From Heterobasidion occidentale (lineage: Eukaryota > Basidiomycota > Agaricomycetes > Russulales > Bondarzewiaceae): DNA of 64,000 nt. The notes beneath the pieces are model-generated. The model had not been told where the DNA came from and made no database searches. It saw only the letters and a program-made list of their open reading frames with translations. The stretch is from the NCBI GenBank assembly GCA_039111635.1, contig JBCAQO010000005.1, forward strand, positions 1 to 64,000, given 5' to 3'. The position numbers and the translations under genes are program-made. Shown piece after piece: positions 45,663 through 56,477 of this stretch; position 1 is the stretch's first letter; the number at the start of each line of letters is the position of its first letter.

Positions 45663-46689
45663 GGAAGGAATAGAGATGGGGGTTGAGAAAGCAGAGTTAA
45701 ACGCCGCACGGACGCGTGTATGTAGGACACGACTTCGATTGCCTGCAGTTCTGCCTCGTGCACCAAGCTTCTCATGCCTTTACCGTTCTGGGTTCATGAT
45801 GACTGTCATTAATCGGACCCTGGCCGACGGTCTGTATGCGGTATCCGCCTCACCTATCGTATGCACATTGCTGGTCACCAGCCACCAATTCGATTTAGAA
45901 CCCTTCCCATACTATGCTTGGACCAGAGTTGAACAGGGTTCAGCTGTTCTGGCCGCCTACCCGCTACACCCTCTCCAAACATTATCAAAAGACTACACTT
46001 ACCTGAAAAAATGTCTCTATTTTACTCTTTCGATTTTCTTGTAATTTTTGAAGGGGAGGAAGAGGAGTCGGGGATTGACCGAGGACGGGGAGTCAGAAAA
46101 CGGCGTAGACCCTAAAGATGAACGATTACTCCGGGCCTTCAGTCACGCTAGGTCACGCTTGCCGATTCGAAGTCCGACGGCTTGCTGCACTCGGTCCTCG
46201 GAATCAACACTTAGGGAAGTGCCTACTCCTCAGGCAAGACTGTGCTTTAATCGCAACCGACATTCGACTGCATGGCAGTGTCGAGGTACATTCTCAAGTT
46301 TATCTCACTCGAATCTCCGCAATGATGCGAGTTGTAGTGTCGGCAATGCTGCACCCATCTTTCGAGTTGTTCCGGATCCTGCGCAAGTGCGTGCCCCTTT
46401 CCTTCTCTGTCACTCCCCGACACACGCGAGCGCGCACTCCCGCGCTCTCAAGCCGTCTTGCTGCCTGTGAAGGAGGATGCTGACACCCCGATGTTTCAGG
46501 CTCTGGCTCCAGCTGACACAGCAGCTGCTCGCGTTCTTCGACCACCCGCTTGCGCACTACTGTCAATGTAGGTTGTTGCTGTGTACCTCGGCATGCTGCT
46601 CCATGACACTAAAGGTATGTATCTTATTTTTGCTTGCACTATTCAATGGGACTGATGACCCTTGGTTTGTGTAACTTGCTACTGCTTCA
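45663..46689. other. Region between helicase and glutamine-synthetase relic
   Basis: No clear gene. A + strand open frame (46118-46483) with LGKCLLLRQDCALIATDIRL may be an upstream decayed part of the glutamine-synthetase-like relic or unrelated. The helicase promoter should lie just right of 45662. No repeats were recognised. Confidence 0.35.
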
Positions 46690-47225
46690 ATCAGCCGAGA
46701 CAACAGGGCACGATTACACCAACGTCACTCGCTGTCGCGTCGTTCCGCTCTCTGCTTTTGCAGCTCTCCTCGCCTCCTCGCGTCCAGGAATCACCAAAGC
46801 TGCGCTGGGCCTTATCTAGATCTCGCTCGCGCCCGGGTTCACGGGCACGGGTGAGTACCTGTAGTACACGCCTGATCTCAGCACTATGCGCACGTGTGGC
46901 TATGCACCAGGACACGCCAGCGTTCTTGGTTGGTTCGAAGAGTAAGACCAGATAAAGGGGAAGGATGGGAGGGGCATGTTTGAGACATCGGATTGTCCGC
47001 GCACCATCTTGAAGCGCATTGTGAAGTACGTGATTATCGTTCTCGTCGTGCAATCAATCAATTCATTGCTACTTCCTATTTGAAGGGATGCCCGGATGGC
47101 TGGTGTTGAGTTCCTGGTCAGAATTGAGACCGAGTTCATCCTTCTTAAATTGACAGATCCAATCGAGGCTGTGAATGATCATCCATGGTCTGTCTCTGCT
47201 GCACTACCTACGGGCTCGGTGGTGT
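46690..47225 (+). pseudogene. Glutamine-synthetase-like (fungal GS/FluG-type) N-terminal relic
   Basis: Fragments in different frames read DYTNVTRCRVVPLSAFAALL then SSRPGITKAALGL, GFTGTGEYLY, PDLSTMRTCGYAPGHASVLG, CPRTILKRIV, and after a putative intron (donor GTACGTG at 47020) GVEFLVRIETEFILLKLTDP then IEAVNDHPWSVSAALPTGS. This is the order of the beta-grasp domain and first catalytic segment of fungal glutamine-synthetase/guanido-kinase-like proteins. In-frame stops and frame changes occur (for example after ALGLI at 46817 and after WFEE). The homology ends at about 47225, and most of the catalytic domain is missing. The pogo-type transposon begins just to the right, so insertion may have truncated it. 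Confidence 0.7.
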
Positions 47226-50200
47226 CTATCTTTATGGATGTATTATGATTTGGGGAAGAGGATGTAGGTATAAAACAAGATATATTTTTTGTGAATCACG
47301 AAGGGGGCAATGAGAAATACGGTGGAGGAATAGGTGAGACGAGCCTAGGATCTATATGCTGCACCGGAACTGAGGCAGTGGACGAGCCTGGCATTACAAA
47401 CCCTGTGCGTCCATGGCTGTACCAATTTCCGGTGGACGACAAGTTACCGTATTGTGGAAGAATGGAAGGGGGGGATGGTGCACCGACAACCCCATGTTCT
47501 GCATCTGATGGGTGCGAGCGCGATGACAGACTGCTGGATTCAAGTCGGCGCTGCTGATACGGACGCTCTCCATCAATCGGCTCACTGTGAGATGCAGCAC
47601 CAGTACTAGGGCCACCGCTAGGCCGTTTGCGACCCCGTGTTCGTGCTGCAAAAAGTCCGCTAAAACGAGGGTTTGTCGAGAGGTGTGGATGGGTGTCAAG
47701 ATATCGATTGATGCGCTCCAGAAGGTCAGTTTTTGTCCCATCTTCAGAGATACCCAGAGCAGATGCAATGTCTTGCAGCTCACTCTTGACCTTTCCAGCT
47801 AGCCCTCCGCTGAAAGATGATGTCCGAGCGCACGCTGGGTCTGACGCTGCCGTTCTGCCTCGGCCCTTTTCTCCTTTTCTGCTTGCTCCTGCTGAGCTTT
47901 CGCTTCGCGACGAGCTTGATCTTCTCTCCATTCCTTGATAAGATCCTTAGAGGTAAGTATGCGAGATGTTGTATGGATACGTCTGGATGTGTTCGACTGC
48001 TTCTTTGAGTTCATCTGCTGATGCAATGTAGCATTTTCGCGCCGCATGAGAGTACAGTGTGCCTCGGCAGCATTCCGCTGCGCCTCAATACTCTGTATAA
48101 TCTCAGCTTGTGCTCGAATTACCTGTTGTGACTGTTGGAGCGCTTCCTCTACTTGCTCTTTTGTTCGATAGCGGCTCGAGGTACAGGATGGTGGAGGTGA
48201 TGGCGGAAGGGATGCGGTGGTGGTTAGAAGAGTGGATAGCTGTGAGTGCACCGTTTGTGACCGGGTTATTCGGGTGGTTGGCAGCACAGACATGCTGGAT
48301 TCAGGAGTGGCGATAGAATGGCAGGAATGTGGGCGTGAGGTTGCAGAGAGTTTGAGCGAGCATGGGTGGGAGTAGGGTGTTGTCTCAGCTGATGAGGGGA
48401 TATACATAATGTCATGCTGGAGGTTATCGATCGCGACAATGGCTGCAGCCGTGTCGTCTTCACCAATGGAGAATGCAATGTCAAAGGCAGCCTTCCAGTG
48501 TTCATAAACGTATTGGTCCCCTAGTTGCTGACGAAGTTGTTCCTCAGCCTGAGGAAGTGTGGTGTTTGGATTTAAAATAAAGTTCTTGATGATGGTCCAT
48601 GCAGCAGAATCTTGACGAGGGTCTGCAACATCATAAGTACTGACCAGCGAGAGAACTCCAAAATGCGTACCATGGATGTTTGCACTATGCTCCGATGCCC
48701 CCCCCTCTTCATTTGTTGCTTGTGAGCCTCTATTCCTGTCTCCTGTGATGGTCTTGCTAGTATTACTGTGAGACTCGTCGATGTTGGGGATATCACCAAT
48801 CACTTGTGAGGAGTCGGATGAGGAATCGGATGAGGAATCGGACAAGGAATCAGATGAGGAATTGGAATTATTAGAATCCGAACAAGATGCTGTATTAATC
48901 ATGTACTCAGGATCGTCTGAGGAAGGAATGTCAAAAAAGTCGAGCGTCGTTGTGGGGTAAGAGGAAGGAGCATGTGAGTATGTCGAAGTTGTGTGGCTGG
49001 GCGCAAAATCAATGTCGGTGAAAATGTCTGCATTGAATGGACGGATTCCAGTCTTGCGCCATGCAGCAAGAATTGTTTCTACTGTGAAGGTAAGGTTTCG
49101 CACTGGCATATAGATGTTCACAACATTTTTCAATGCAACAACTTTGCCTGAACACGCATTCTGCCAGGCACTCTGCAATGGTCCAAATACCCCCACATCA
49201 AGTGGTTGAAGGCGATGTGTCGTATGTGGAGGGAGACAGAATAGATGAATATTATGCTCGATAGCAAGCGAGCGCATACCATCAGCTGCATGTGAACCAT
49301 GGCCATCATAAATAAGGAGAATTGGCTTTCCAGATTTGTTGTGCGCCTTTGCCTGGGGAATGAAAGATAATTCAAACCAACTTGCACATAGAAAATCCGA
49401 TGTCCAACCATTTTCCGATGTGCCAAGTCTGGTATAAGAGAATCAGCAGGAAAAAATCAATAAATAGAAATCATTAAACATACATGATATTCTCATTCTG
49501 CTCTCCCACCCTGGAAACATATCTCTTCCTGGAAATATAAAGCCTGGCAAGATATTTGTGCCATCGGCACAGATGCACTCAATAACAGTAACGAGCTCGA
49601 GACTGTCATTTTGTATCTTGATCCGAGCCCTTTGCTCTCGGCCATAGAATAACTTTCTTTTGTTGCCTTTCCGCCCACCTCCAAGCTGTATTCCCTTCTC
49701 GTCCATATTGTAGATATTCTCCCAGGGAATATCATTTTCTCGTATGAAGGTATCAAGGAGCTTAAAGTGATGGTTGACAACAGTAGGATTAAAGGCATGC
49801 GCACGCTTCGGGTCAAGGCCAGAAGGACGCCCAAGGATGAGATTGAGATTCCGGTCCAAAAAGCGATGGATCCATTTGGGAGACGGAAAAGTCCCGCAAA
49901 TGGCCTCAACCTTTGGATGGACTGTCTGCTTCGACACTGCATGTCCTGTGGATCCTAAGTACTGAAGCCATTCTACAAGAACTTTTTCCTGAGCATTGTT
50001 CAAAAGCTGTTGTCCTTCATGTGCATTCCTTGGAGCTGATGACTTTTTCAGGTAACGACGCCGCAGAGTAGAAACCGGAAGTTCAAAAGCAGCTGCTGCC
50101 TGAAGATAGCTCAAGTGCCTGCCATCTCGAATAGACTGACAAGCTTCTTCAAGAGTGGACTCACGAGCCTCTTTTGCCTTTGCTTTCTTTTTCCTGTTTG

Positions 50201-50400
50201 AGGATGGCATTTGAAGCAGAGAGTTTCTGAGGTATGTCCGACTCCTGCTCGAGGTTTGCCATCCGAACCTGTCGGAGTTTCAAAAAAGTCACCTCCCCGA
50301 AGGCCGAGGTCACTCTGCCCAACCTCTGTCGTCAAAGCATTTATTTTGAGATCAACCTCTGTACTGATCAGCCCGGAATTTTTTTCACAGAATCTTTATA
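47226..50400. mobile_element. Pogo/Tigger-type DNA transposon (approximate limits)
   Basis: The element is inferred from the transposase at 47296-50210. I did not find convincing terminal inverted repeats or a TA duplication by eye, so the edges are guesses. The left edge is set by the end of the glutamine-synthetase homology, the right edge by the sequence upstream of the transposase start. Confidence 0.5.
47296..50210 (-). CDS. Pogo/Tigger (DDE_1) transposase with C-terminal SAP-like segment
   Basis: Starting at 50210, the N-terminus is lysine-rich with a helix-turn-helix (YLQAAAAFELPVSTLRRRYL), then a CENPB-like region with PSPKWIHRFLDRN. Catalytic DDD motifs follow: NIYNMDEKGIQLGG (about residue 170), ILLIYDGHGSHAADGM (about 49300) and CLPPHTTHRLQPLDVGVFGP (about 49220). 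A Ser/Asp-rich region, a coiled coil (EDQARREAKAQQEQAEKEKR) and, in another frame from about 47830, a SAP-like motif (KSELQDIASALGISEDGTKT, LLERIN) complete it. An intron is needed at about 49430-49490. A frame change near 49495-49520 and the shift before the SAP segment need either further splicing or mutations. Transposition competence is therefore doubtful. This is the only clear class II element here. Confidence 0.75.
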
Positions 50401-51557
50401 TGTGTCGAGTACCTGTACTGTTTATTACACATTGTTTGGGGTATGAGATCTCTCGGATCTGGGCTCTTGAATTCGGCAGATAGCTATACTTGCATTCATT
50501 TGCTCCCTCCTGCTCCATGCGCTTTTTGTACAGGCATATAAAAAAACATGGCTGTACTAATACTCCATGTAAGGCACCATAAATATTTACAAGAGAGAAC
50601 TGCAAGCGCAGAAGAAAATACAGCGACTATTCACTACTGACCCGCTGTTCAACTCTGCTCCAAGCATAGTACCTCCAGGACTACTCTGAACCCGCTTGGA
50701 CTGTTGAGAAGGCTCGTGCAGTCAACTGCACTAGGAAAGAGAATGGAGAAAGAAGGTAATTGAACGCTTGACGTCTCTGTGTTCGATCTAGGAGCCGTTT
50801 GGTAGCTGATTACGACATGGATCGGCCAATCCGCACTAGTCAGGGTACAAAAGCGATGTTGTATTACAGCGTAATTAATCTAAAAAAAACTTACCTCGAT
50901 CCGTTCCAACGCTCTCCTAAAGTATACGTCGTTACGTTTTTACTGCTCCTTGATTGGAAACATCTAGCCCTAAAACTGGTAAGGACAGCGTATTTTCAAC
51001 GCGCACATGCGATATGGATGCCGTTTAACATGAAACCACACGCGGAGGAGTCGGAGGGAGAAACGGCACACAGACGGCATGGGGCGCAGATGGATGTACT
51101 AAACAAGTAGAAGTACTTGTTTTCTTCAATTCGTCAGCACTGATCAGCCTCTCTCAGATATCACTGTATCGCTGAGTGCTTTGTGCCATGTCGAGATTGG
51201 AGTGGGAAGCGAACAATGATGAGAAGTAGGGTTGAGGGAGACATGGTAAGTATGTAGCTCCACCGCTTGCCTCGTATGAATCAGTGGTGCGTACCTTCCA
51301 AAATGCATCCTATCATGACCATAGTCACCTAACCCGACTGTCCAGACATGCGTTTCTGCAAATTCTCTCTGTCATAAGGCCTGCCTATCGAAGCTTCATG
51401 GGAGACAGGGACGTGCAGAGAACAGGGTGTTGGGTGGTCAAAATCTCGAACAAGCTGAGGGTTACGGTGTATGAACAGCAACACAATCAAGGAGAAATTG
51501 ATGTTACGAACTGTTAAGACCTGGTCTTCGCACGTGATGTGCCAGGAGGCTCCTGAG
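50401..51557. other. Intergenic, no gene recognised
   Basis: Contains GAGCCGTTTGGTAGCTGATTA at about 50790-50811, which looks like a transposon terminus, but no inverted partner was found. Open frames on the + strand (about 50799-51110) have no domain. Otherwise nothing was recognised. Confidence 0.35.
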
Positions 51558-51860
51558 TCACTGAGGGATGTGCCAAATCCAAGTGCGTCTGATAAAGGCA
51601 CCAGCGGCGACTTGAGTGCGTAGTTCGGGATGTGCAAGAGATTCGTGATGGTATCGCGTTTCCAGGAATGCACAAAGGTTTTCCCACAGACGTGCGGGTA
51701 CGACCTGATGCGGACCCGGATGGCAGTAGATATGCTGCCCACTAAAGTCGAGATAGAATACTGCTAGTCCTGTGTAGAACTCAGCCAGTATTGAGATGAC
51801 GACTGAGTGGTTGAGGGTGATGATAGAGAGAAGCGCAGGGCAGGTTAAACCGATGCTCAA
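51558..51860 (-). pseudogene. Retroelement gag-like ORF fragment, copy Y
   Basis: The minus-strand frame contains FYTGLAVFYLDFSGQHIYCH and RLWENLCAFLETRY. It is homologous to a frame at 53720-54097 that reads YYTGLAAFRVLSWTPPRVIC and REDLEDHLLNLFE. Both frames are preceded on the minus strand by a related 5' region (51930-52290 and 54105-54400). This suggests two copies of the start of the same element family. The family is not recognised; gag-like is an inference from position. Confidence 0.4.
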
Positions 51861-52295
51861 GCAGATGTTCTATTGACAATCAAGAGTCTGGCCTATTGGC
51901 AAAGACTATGATGTAGCAGAGGTATGGCTAGTACCAAAGGTCAAGAGTAAGAACAGGTGGGGAGTAACAAAGGTGAACGAGCTGGCGATACAGGTATCTG
52001 GCTCGTTCTATATATACGCGATCCGCTTTAGGGCAAGATCTACAGAAGGTCTGTGCTCAAGGCACCAAATAGAAGTAAACGATCAACGATCGGAGTGATG
52101 TAATCTATGATGTGATCAGAGAAGCACGATGCAATCAATGATGTCAGTGATGTAACTGATCGTTAACCCAGGAACGAAAGATAAGATAAGATAACTCAAT
52201 GTCTGTTGGTGAAGTCAAGGGGTTGGTCACCGGGTATAGGTCGTATCCGTTGGTCATAGACCGCGTGTCATATGATCAGGTGATCATATATCATG
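51861..52295 (-). mobile_element. Retroelement 5' region, copy Y
   Basis: It shares order and words with 54105-54400: GGTGAACGAGCTG, an AT-rich TATATATA or AAATATAC box, GGGCA.GATC, CTGTGC...CAGGTACC/CAAGGCACC and AACGATCGA/AACGATCGG. By eye identity is moderate. It lies directly upstream (minus strand) of the gag-like frame at 51558-51860. It may be an LTR or 5' UTR; terminal repeats were not determined. Confidence 0.4.
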
Positions 52296-52902
52296 TGTTA
52301 TGAGCCGGCTCTTAACACGAACTGCTCGTTCAGTAACCCAAGAGTAACGAGTTCTTCCCTAGGTCGCACAATTGACTGAGTGGTGGACGAAGTCTCGACT
52401 GTATCAGGTGATGATACAGGAGGGAATAATGATTGGCTCTAAGTTACACAGTATGGGGACTGTGTAGAGAAACGAGAGAATAGACTGAAGATCCTCAGCC
52501 TATTCTATGGGCCTTATATACTGTATAGGGTATAGGGTAAGAGTCCGTGTGCTTCTCCGGATTTCCATCCCAGGAGAGCTGTGGTCGCCGTCTCTCTCAG
52601 CCTGTGCCTACTCTTGTACTTCTCCAGTCGCACTGATCCATCATGGTGCGACGAGGTGCTTACCCATAAGCCCTAAGCCCATGGCATGTGAATGCCTCTC
52701 TTATTACTGTGTGAACCTTTGTGAGCCCCGTGTCCCTCCAATATAGCCTCTACCGACGTCTTGAAGAACCATCGGTTTAGTCGGCTCCTAAGGACATGCC
52801 GAATACCTTGATGTATGCTCCGTAGTGGAGCCGCCTAGCATGTGATGCTTGATCTATCGGATAGACCGGCCGTGAAGGGCCCCGATCGGTCAAGTCATAA
52901 CA
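52296..52902 (-). mobile_element. Well-delimited LTR, 607 bp, minus orientation
   Basis: It begins TGTTATG and ends CATAACA, a perfect 7-bp terminal inverted repeat of the TG..CA type. On the minus strand it has TATATAA near 52516 followed by GGCCCATAGAATAGG, the same promoter layout as the plus-oriented LTR at 18275-18905. The five bases outside each end differ (TCATG and GGTAC), so it is not a simple solo LTR. The purine-rich GGAAGAAGACAGG just beyond the high-coordinate end on the minus strand is a plausible polypurine tract, which would make this the 3' LTR of a minus-strand element. Confidence 0.8.
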
Positions 52903-53719
52903 GGTACTGCCTGTCTTCTTCCAGCTTGTAATGCTTCTTGTAGGTCTGGGTCCCTTTTGATATTTTGTTGATGGAAATATCAATCTGGTCGATGAGTTGG
53001 ATGATTTCGGAGAATGTGTGTCCCAAGATGAGGGTTCAGAGATGATAAGTTTTGTGGGCGAACTCTCCTCTTCTGACAATAAAAACGATCCCGTCAATTT
53101 CGGTTCTGATTGGCGGAGAGTTAGGGGCTTCCAGTGTGTCTTTCTAGGTGGAGGAGAAGGTCCAGTGGATGAGGATTGAGACGTGGTCTCTGTTCTCCTG
53201 AGTCTTGACAAGTTCTGCCCTGATTCCGTCTGCGTTGATATTCCTTGCAATGGTTCTTCTGAGATTGGTGATAACGGCGCTGGGGAAACCGTCTGGTCTT
53301 CTGTCGTGTATTTTGACGGTGTTCTTGGTTCTGATGACGTCAGGCTCTCCGTTGCCTGTGAGGGTGAACGGTGTCTTTGGTTCGTTGATGAAGCAAATCC
53401 CGGAAAACTGATATCCAGTTTTACTGAGGTCAATGAAGATTTCGGGTGATCGCTGTAGCCTGAGTGTGGCTATTCCTGAATAAACCTTTCCTGGGTTTCG
53501 GTGTCTTGTGACTTCTATAGTTCCTGGGCTGTTAATTCTTTCTTGAAGGGTTCCTGCTTGGTTTACCCTTGCGGCAGTTGCTAGAATGTGGTTTACTGAT
53601 CGGAGAAAGAGCTGTTGCTGCTGGGGATCCAGCTTGAATAGGGTAGGGATGGAAGAGCTCGTTCAAGTGTTAGGTCGGAGACCTATCACGTGCACTGATG
53701 CACGAAGGGGATCCCTAGG
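52903..53719 (-). pseudogene. Retrotransposon internal debris
   Basis: Minus-strand reading in shifting frames gives protein-like pieces: LDPQQQQLFLRSVNHILATA, GTIEVTRHRNPGKVYSGIAT, FIDLSKTGYQFSGICFINEP, and near the LTR HTFSEIIQLIDQIDISINKI then SKGTQTYKKHYKLEEDRQYL. Several frameshifts and stops are present. There is no visible reverse transcriptase, RNase H or integrase motif. It probably represents gag-side or terminal sequence of the element whose LTR is at 52296-52902. Confidence 0.5.
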
Positions 53720-54097
53720 CTAATATGTCCACAGCGTTGTAGAGTCGGAGGCTCCAATGAATGAAGATGACCAATTGTCTTTGGGCTCTTTCAAGGAACT
53801 CGGGGTTGTTCTCTGCCTTGTCCTCAAAGAGGTTAAGGAGATGATCTTCGAGGTCTTCTCGATGATGAGGAGGAATGGGATGATCTTCTCCTGTCCAACA
53901 GATGACACGAGGGGGTGTCCAACTGAGAACACGGAAGGCGGCGAGCCCGGTGTAGTAGTGCGTGAAGAGGGTGTAAGAAGAGAAGGGAGACGAGGCCAGT
54001 GCTTCGTCAGACCGTGTAAAGGAGTTTCAGATCTGACAAAGATCACGAAGTGTGGGCTAGGAAGATAGCCAGACACCGGGTGCAGTGCAAAGATCAA
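53720..54097 (-). pseudogene. Retroelement gag-like ORF fragment, copy X
   Basis: The paralogue of 51558-51860 (see YYTGLAAF and REDLEDHLLNLFE in one minus-strand frame). Stops interrupt that frame upstream, so it is decayed. It continues rightwards into a 5' region resembling that of copy Y. Confidence 0.4.
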
Positions 54098-54661
54098 ATG
54101 TATTATAGGTGAACGAGCTGAGCTTCTTTAAAGCTCATCTCGGCTAAATATACAAAGAAGTATCTAGGGCAGGATCACGATCTGGTCTGTGCGCTTCTCA
54201 GGTACCGAAGTCAACGATCGAGATCTGTAAGCTAAGATGCATCATTGATCTAAGTATAGTACTTGATCACTAATGTCTGTCCACATCCATGTCAAATGTC
54301 AAGCCACATCACGATCAATCAGGAACCAGGAACAGGGCCAGGAACTAAAGTCTGTCCACATCAAGAACCAGGAACCATAAGTAAGTGTTCATGCAGTGAG
54401 CATGTAAATAGTAATGAGTCATAGGGAGCGGTCCGAGTCTGTAGCACGCCCGAAGCACTTGACCAGCCCATCCATCCACGTGCGAAGCACGTGTTAGGAC
54501 GCGGTCCTAAGAGGGGTGGCTTCCAAGGCAGTGACAAAAAGATCTACAAGGCAGGCAACAGTGGGCAGGAATGTGGATGGGAATTGAAGGTGATTTACCA
54601 TGGTCGCGTAGTAATTTCGATAGCAAACGATGGATATTAGTGCACTACGTACTCTTCTAAT
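54098..54661. mobile_element. Retroelement 5' region, copy X, and flank
   Basis: 54105-54400 corresponds to 51930-52290 (see that entry). 54400-54661 contains GTGCGAAGCACGTG, a short palindromic word, and repeated AGGAACCAGGAAC (two occurrences near 54332 and 54365). No gene is seen. Confidence 0.4.
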
Positions 54662-55504
54662 GTGCCTTCAAAATTACCATCCCTGATAATGTCTCCTAAC
54701 TGTTGTGTGATACAAAATGAATTGTCATTGCTTCCACAATTACTGTCTATTGTAACTTATGTAGGATGTGGCCAAGCATGGAGAGGAATGACGAGACAAG
54801 AGGAATATGGGCACCACAGCCAGAATTGCAGGATTGGCCATAGTGAGCGATGTTACCATAAATCAGGTAGCTCATCACCCATTATGGGTGTGACAGATTT
54901 CAACGGCAATTTCGGCATGATGATCCGCGGCCTTCCTTGGTCATCCGTGGCCATAGTAGGACCCCTGAAAACCACCTGGGATGTTAGTACCTGGATCCGG
55001 CGTAAAACCGGCGCGTCAGCGCCGAGCTCCGAGGGCTTTTCCGGCGTCGAACGGCACATTTGGACGATCATGTTCGATCTTTTGCCCGGCGTGAAGCCCT
55101 CCATTGCTAGGAGGTCCGATGCTTATCCGGTGTCGACCCAGAGGGTCCACGGCTGGGCAGATGAAGCCACATTGATCTCTGCTATGTCGAATGTCGCAGC
55201 TGAGATATACGAGCCAATGTTAGCAGGAACTCGGCACACTACTAAGTATTTCCGCATTGTCCCTGCTACGTCTCCATTGACGCCGCACGCTGTGACGCTC
55301 CATGCTTTGCTGCCGTCACATACATTCCTTGTCATGCTAACTTATCCTATTCGGATTCAAGGTGCTTCTATAGCACTCGTGGTTGGGGATAGCCACTATC
55401 TGGAAGCACTCACAGGCAGGGAAAAGGACCTTCGAAGTGCAATCAAGGTGATTGTTGGCCGCAAACGGAATATCGAAGAGGTCTTGGATGATGAGGATGA
55501 TTGA
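54662..55504 (+). CDS. Hypothetical protein, about 280 residues, single exon
   Basis: An uninterrupted frame ends in an acidic tail (VLDDEDD). It contains MMIRGLPWSSVAIVGPLKTT, a GC-rich stretch (about 55000-55100) with repeated CCGGCGT words, then HGWADEATLISAMSNVAAEI, RIVPATSPLTPHAV, HTFLVMLTYPIRIQGASIAL and VVGDSHYLEALTGREKDL. The C-terminal half has a normal globular composition. The first 90 residues are less convincing, and the real start may be MMIRG or later. No domain is recognised. The CCGGCG words recur at 55675-55760, so part of the frame may derive from a repeat or a mobile element. Confidence 0.4.
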   Translation: MPSKLPSLIMSPNCCVIQNELSLLPQLLSIVTYVGCGQAWRGMTRQEEYGHHSQNCRIGHSERCYHKSGSSSPIMGVTDFNGNFGMMIRGLPWSSVAIVGPLKTTWDVSTWIRRKTGASAPSSEGFSGVERHIWTIMFDLLPGVKPSIARRSDAYPVSTQRVHGWADEATLISAMSNVAAEIYEPMLAGTRHTTKYFRIVPATSPLTPHAVTLHALLPSHTFLVMLTYPIRIQGASIALVVGDSHYLEALTGREKDLRSAIKVIVGRKRNIEEVLDDEDD

Positions 55505-55934
55505 CATGGCCTTGTAATTCACATTATCATGCTTTTTCAAATGCTGTTGACTCTCCTTACGAGTTTCTTACTTTTATTACAATGCTCAAGCTTTCATTGT
55601 GCTCAAAGACATGCCATAGAACATATTTCTATTTTTCCGGAATTTTTTGCGATTTTTAGAGGTTCGAGGCCCGATTCCGGCGTGAAACGACCTGCTGACT
55701 GAGGTCCGATCCCATTTCCGGCGTGAACCGGACCAGTAGAGGACCTGCTGTCCCGGCGTCGACGACCGCCTCCGGACACGAACATCTCAGGTGGTTGTCA
55801 GGGGTCCTGCCATAGTCGGACAGTTTTGCTGATGAAGGTAGGTCAAGGTGGCCGGATCGTCGGGGTCTGAACTTTGTTGCGTGGCCTCAGCACGGCTCGC
55901 TTGCAGCTTGTCTGTTGACGATCTTTGACGATCT
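55505..55934. other. Intergenic with CCGGCGTGAA words
   Basis: TTCCGGCGTGAA occurs near 55676 and 55720, matching similar words within 54990-55095. A TCTTTGACGA triplet repeat precedes the relic at 55935 (about 55918-55940). No gene is seen. Confidence 0.45.
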
Positions 55935-56477
55935 TTGACGATGTCCTCATACTATCAGCAGCATACTGCCACACCGCAACTAGATCGGTTTGACGGACAG
56001 CCTAATTCTCTTTCCACCATGATTCCGGCACACTCTTTTCGGCTGCAAGATTCCTACCTCAGCGTCGCCAGCGATCAGTTCAGTGGACATATGTATCTCT
56101 ATCCATCCTGGCCTTGCACTCTACATCCACCTATCATAGGATATTGCACTTAGAAACCAACACAGACACGCTCGCCTTATCATGCTATTCGTTGTTTCTT
56201 CCGACAGGCTAGCCGCCGCTTCTAAGGATTGCTTTTCATTTTACGTGCCTATCACAAAGAAAATGGACAGGGCATTGATCATAACGTTCCTCCTATGGTC
56301 AGACAAATTCTATTCTTGCCTAACACATCCTCTGAGCTCATCTCAGAGTCTACTATCTCCGACCTCGACGTCTCGGGCGACCACTTCAGCGGACCTCATA
56401 GACTGGGCGAACCTAATCTCAAGGTATTTTGTAAATTGATCCTGGAGACCGTCCATCAGAGGATGGACCAGTGCTAG
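55935..56477 (+). pseudogene. N-terminal relic of the HAD-CK1 fusion family (copy 5)
   Basis: Collinear with exon 1 of the tandem copies. AAGATTCCTACCTCAGCG matches the ARFLPQR start. MLFVVSSDRLAAASKDCF matches MLFIVSSEKPVGASKNCF, and SDLDVSGDHFSGPHRL matches SDLDVSGDRFSGPHQL in a shifted frame. There are several frame changes and stops. No HAD or kinase sequence follows. It lies 15 kb from the array, on the same strand, past the transposon and retroelement debris, so a dispersed copy or an old array edge are both possible. Confidence 0.75.

Noticed and set aside
45316..46044. 242-codon plus-strand frame
   Set aside because: It is mostly antisense to the first helicase exon, has biased composition, and has no homology recognised.
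50790..51080. MITE-like element starting GAGCCGTTTGGTAGCTG
   Set aside because: The sequence resembles a transposon end, but no inverted partner was found within the next few hundred bases.
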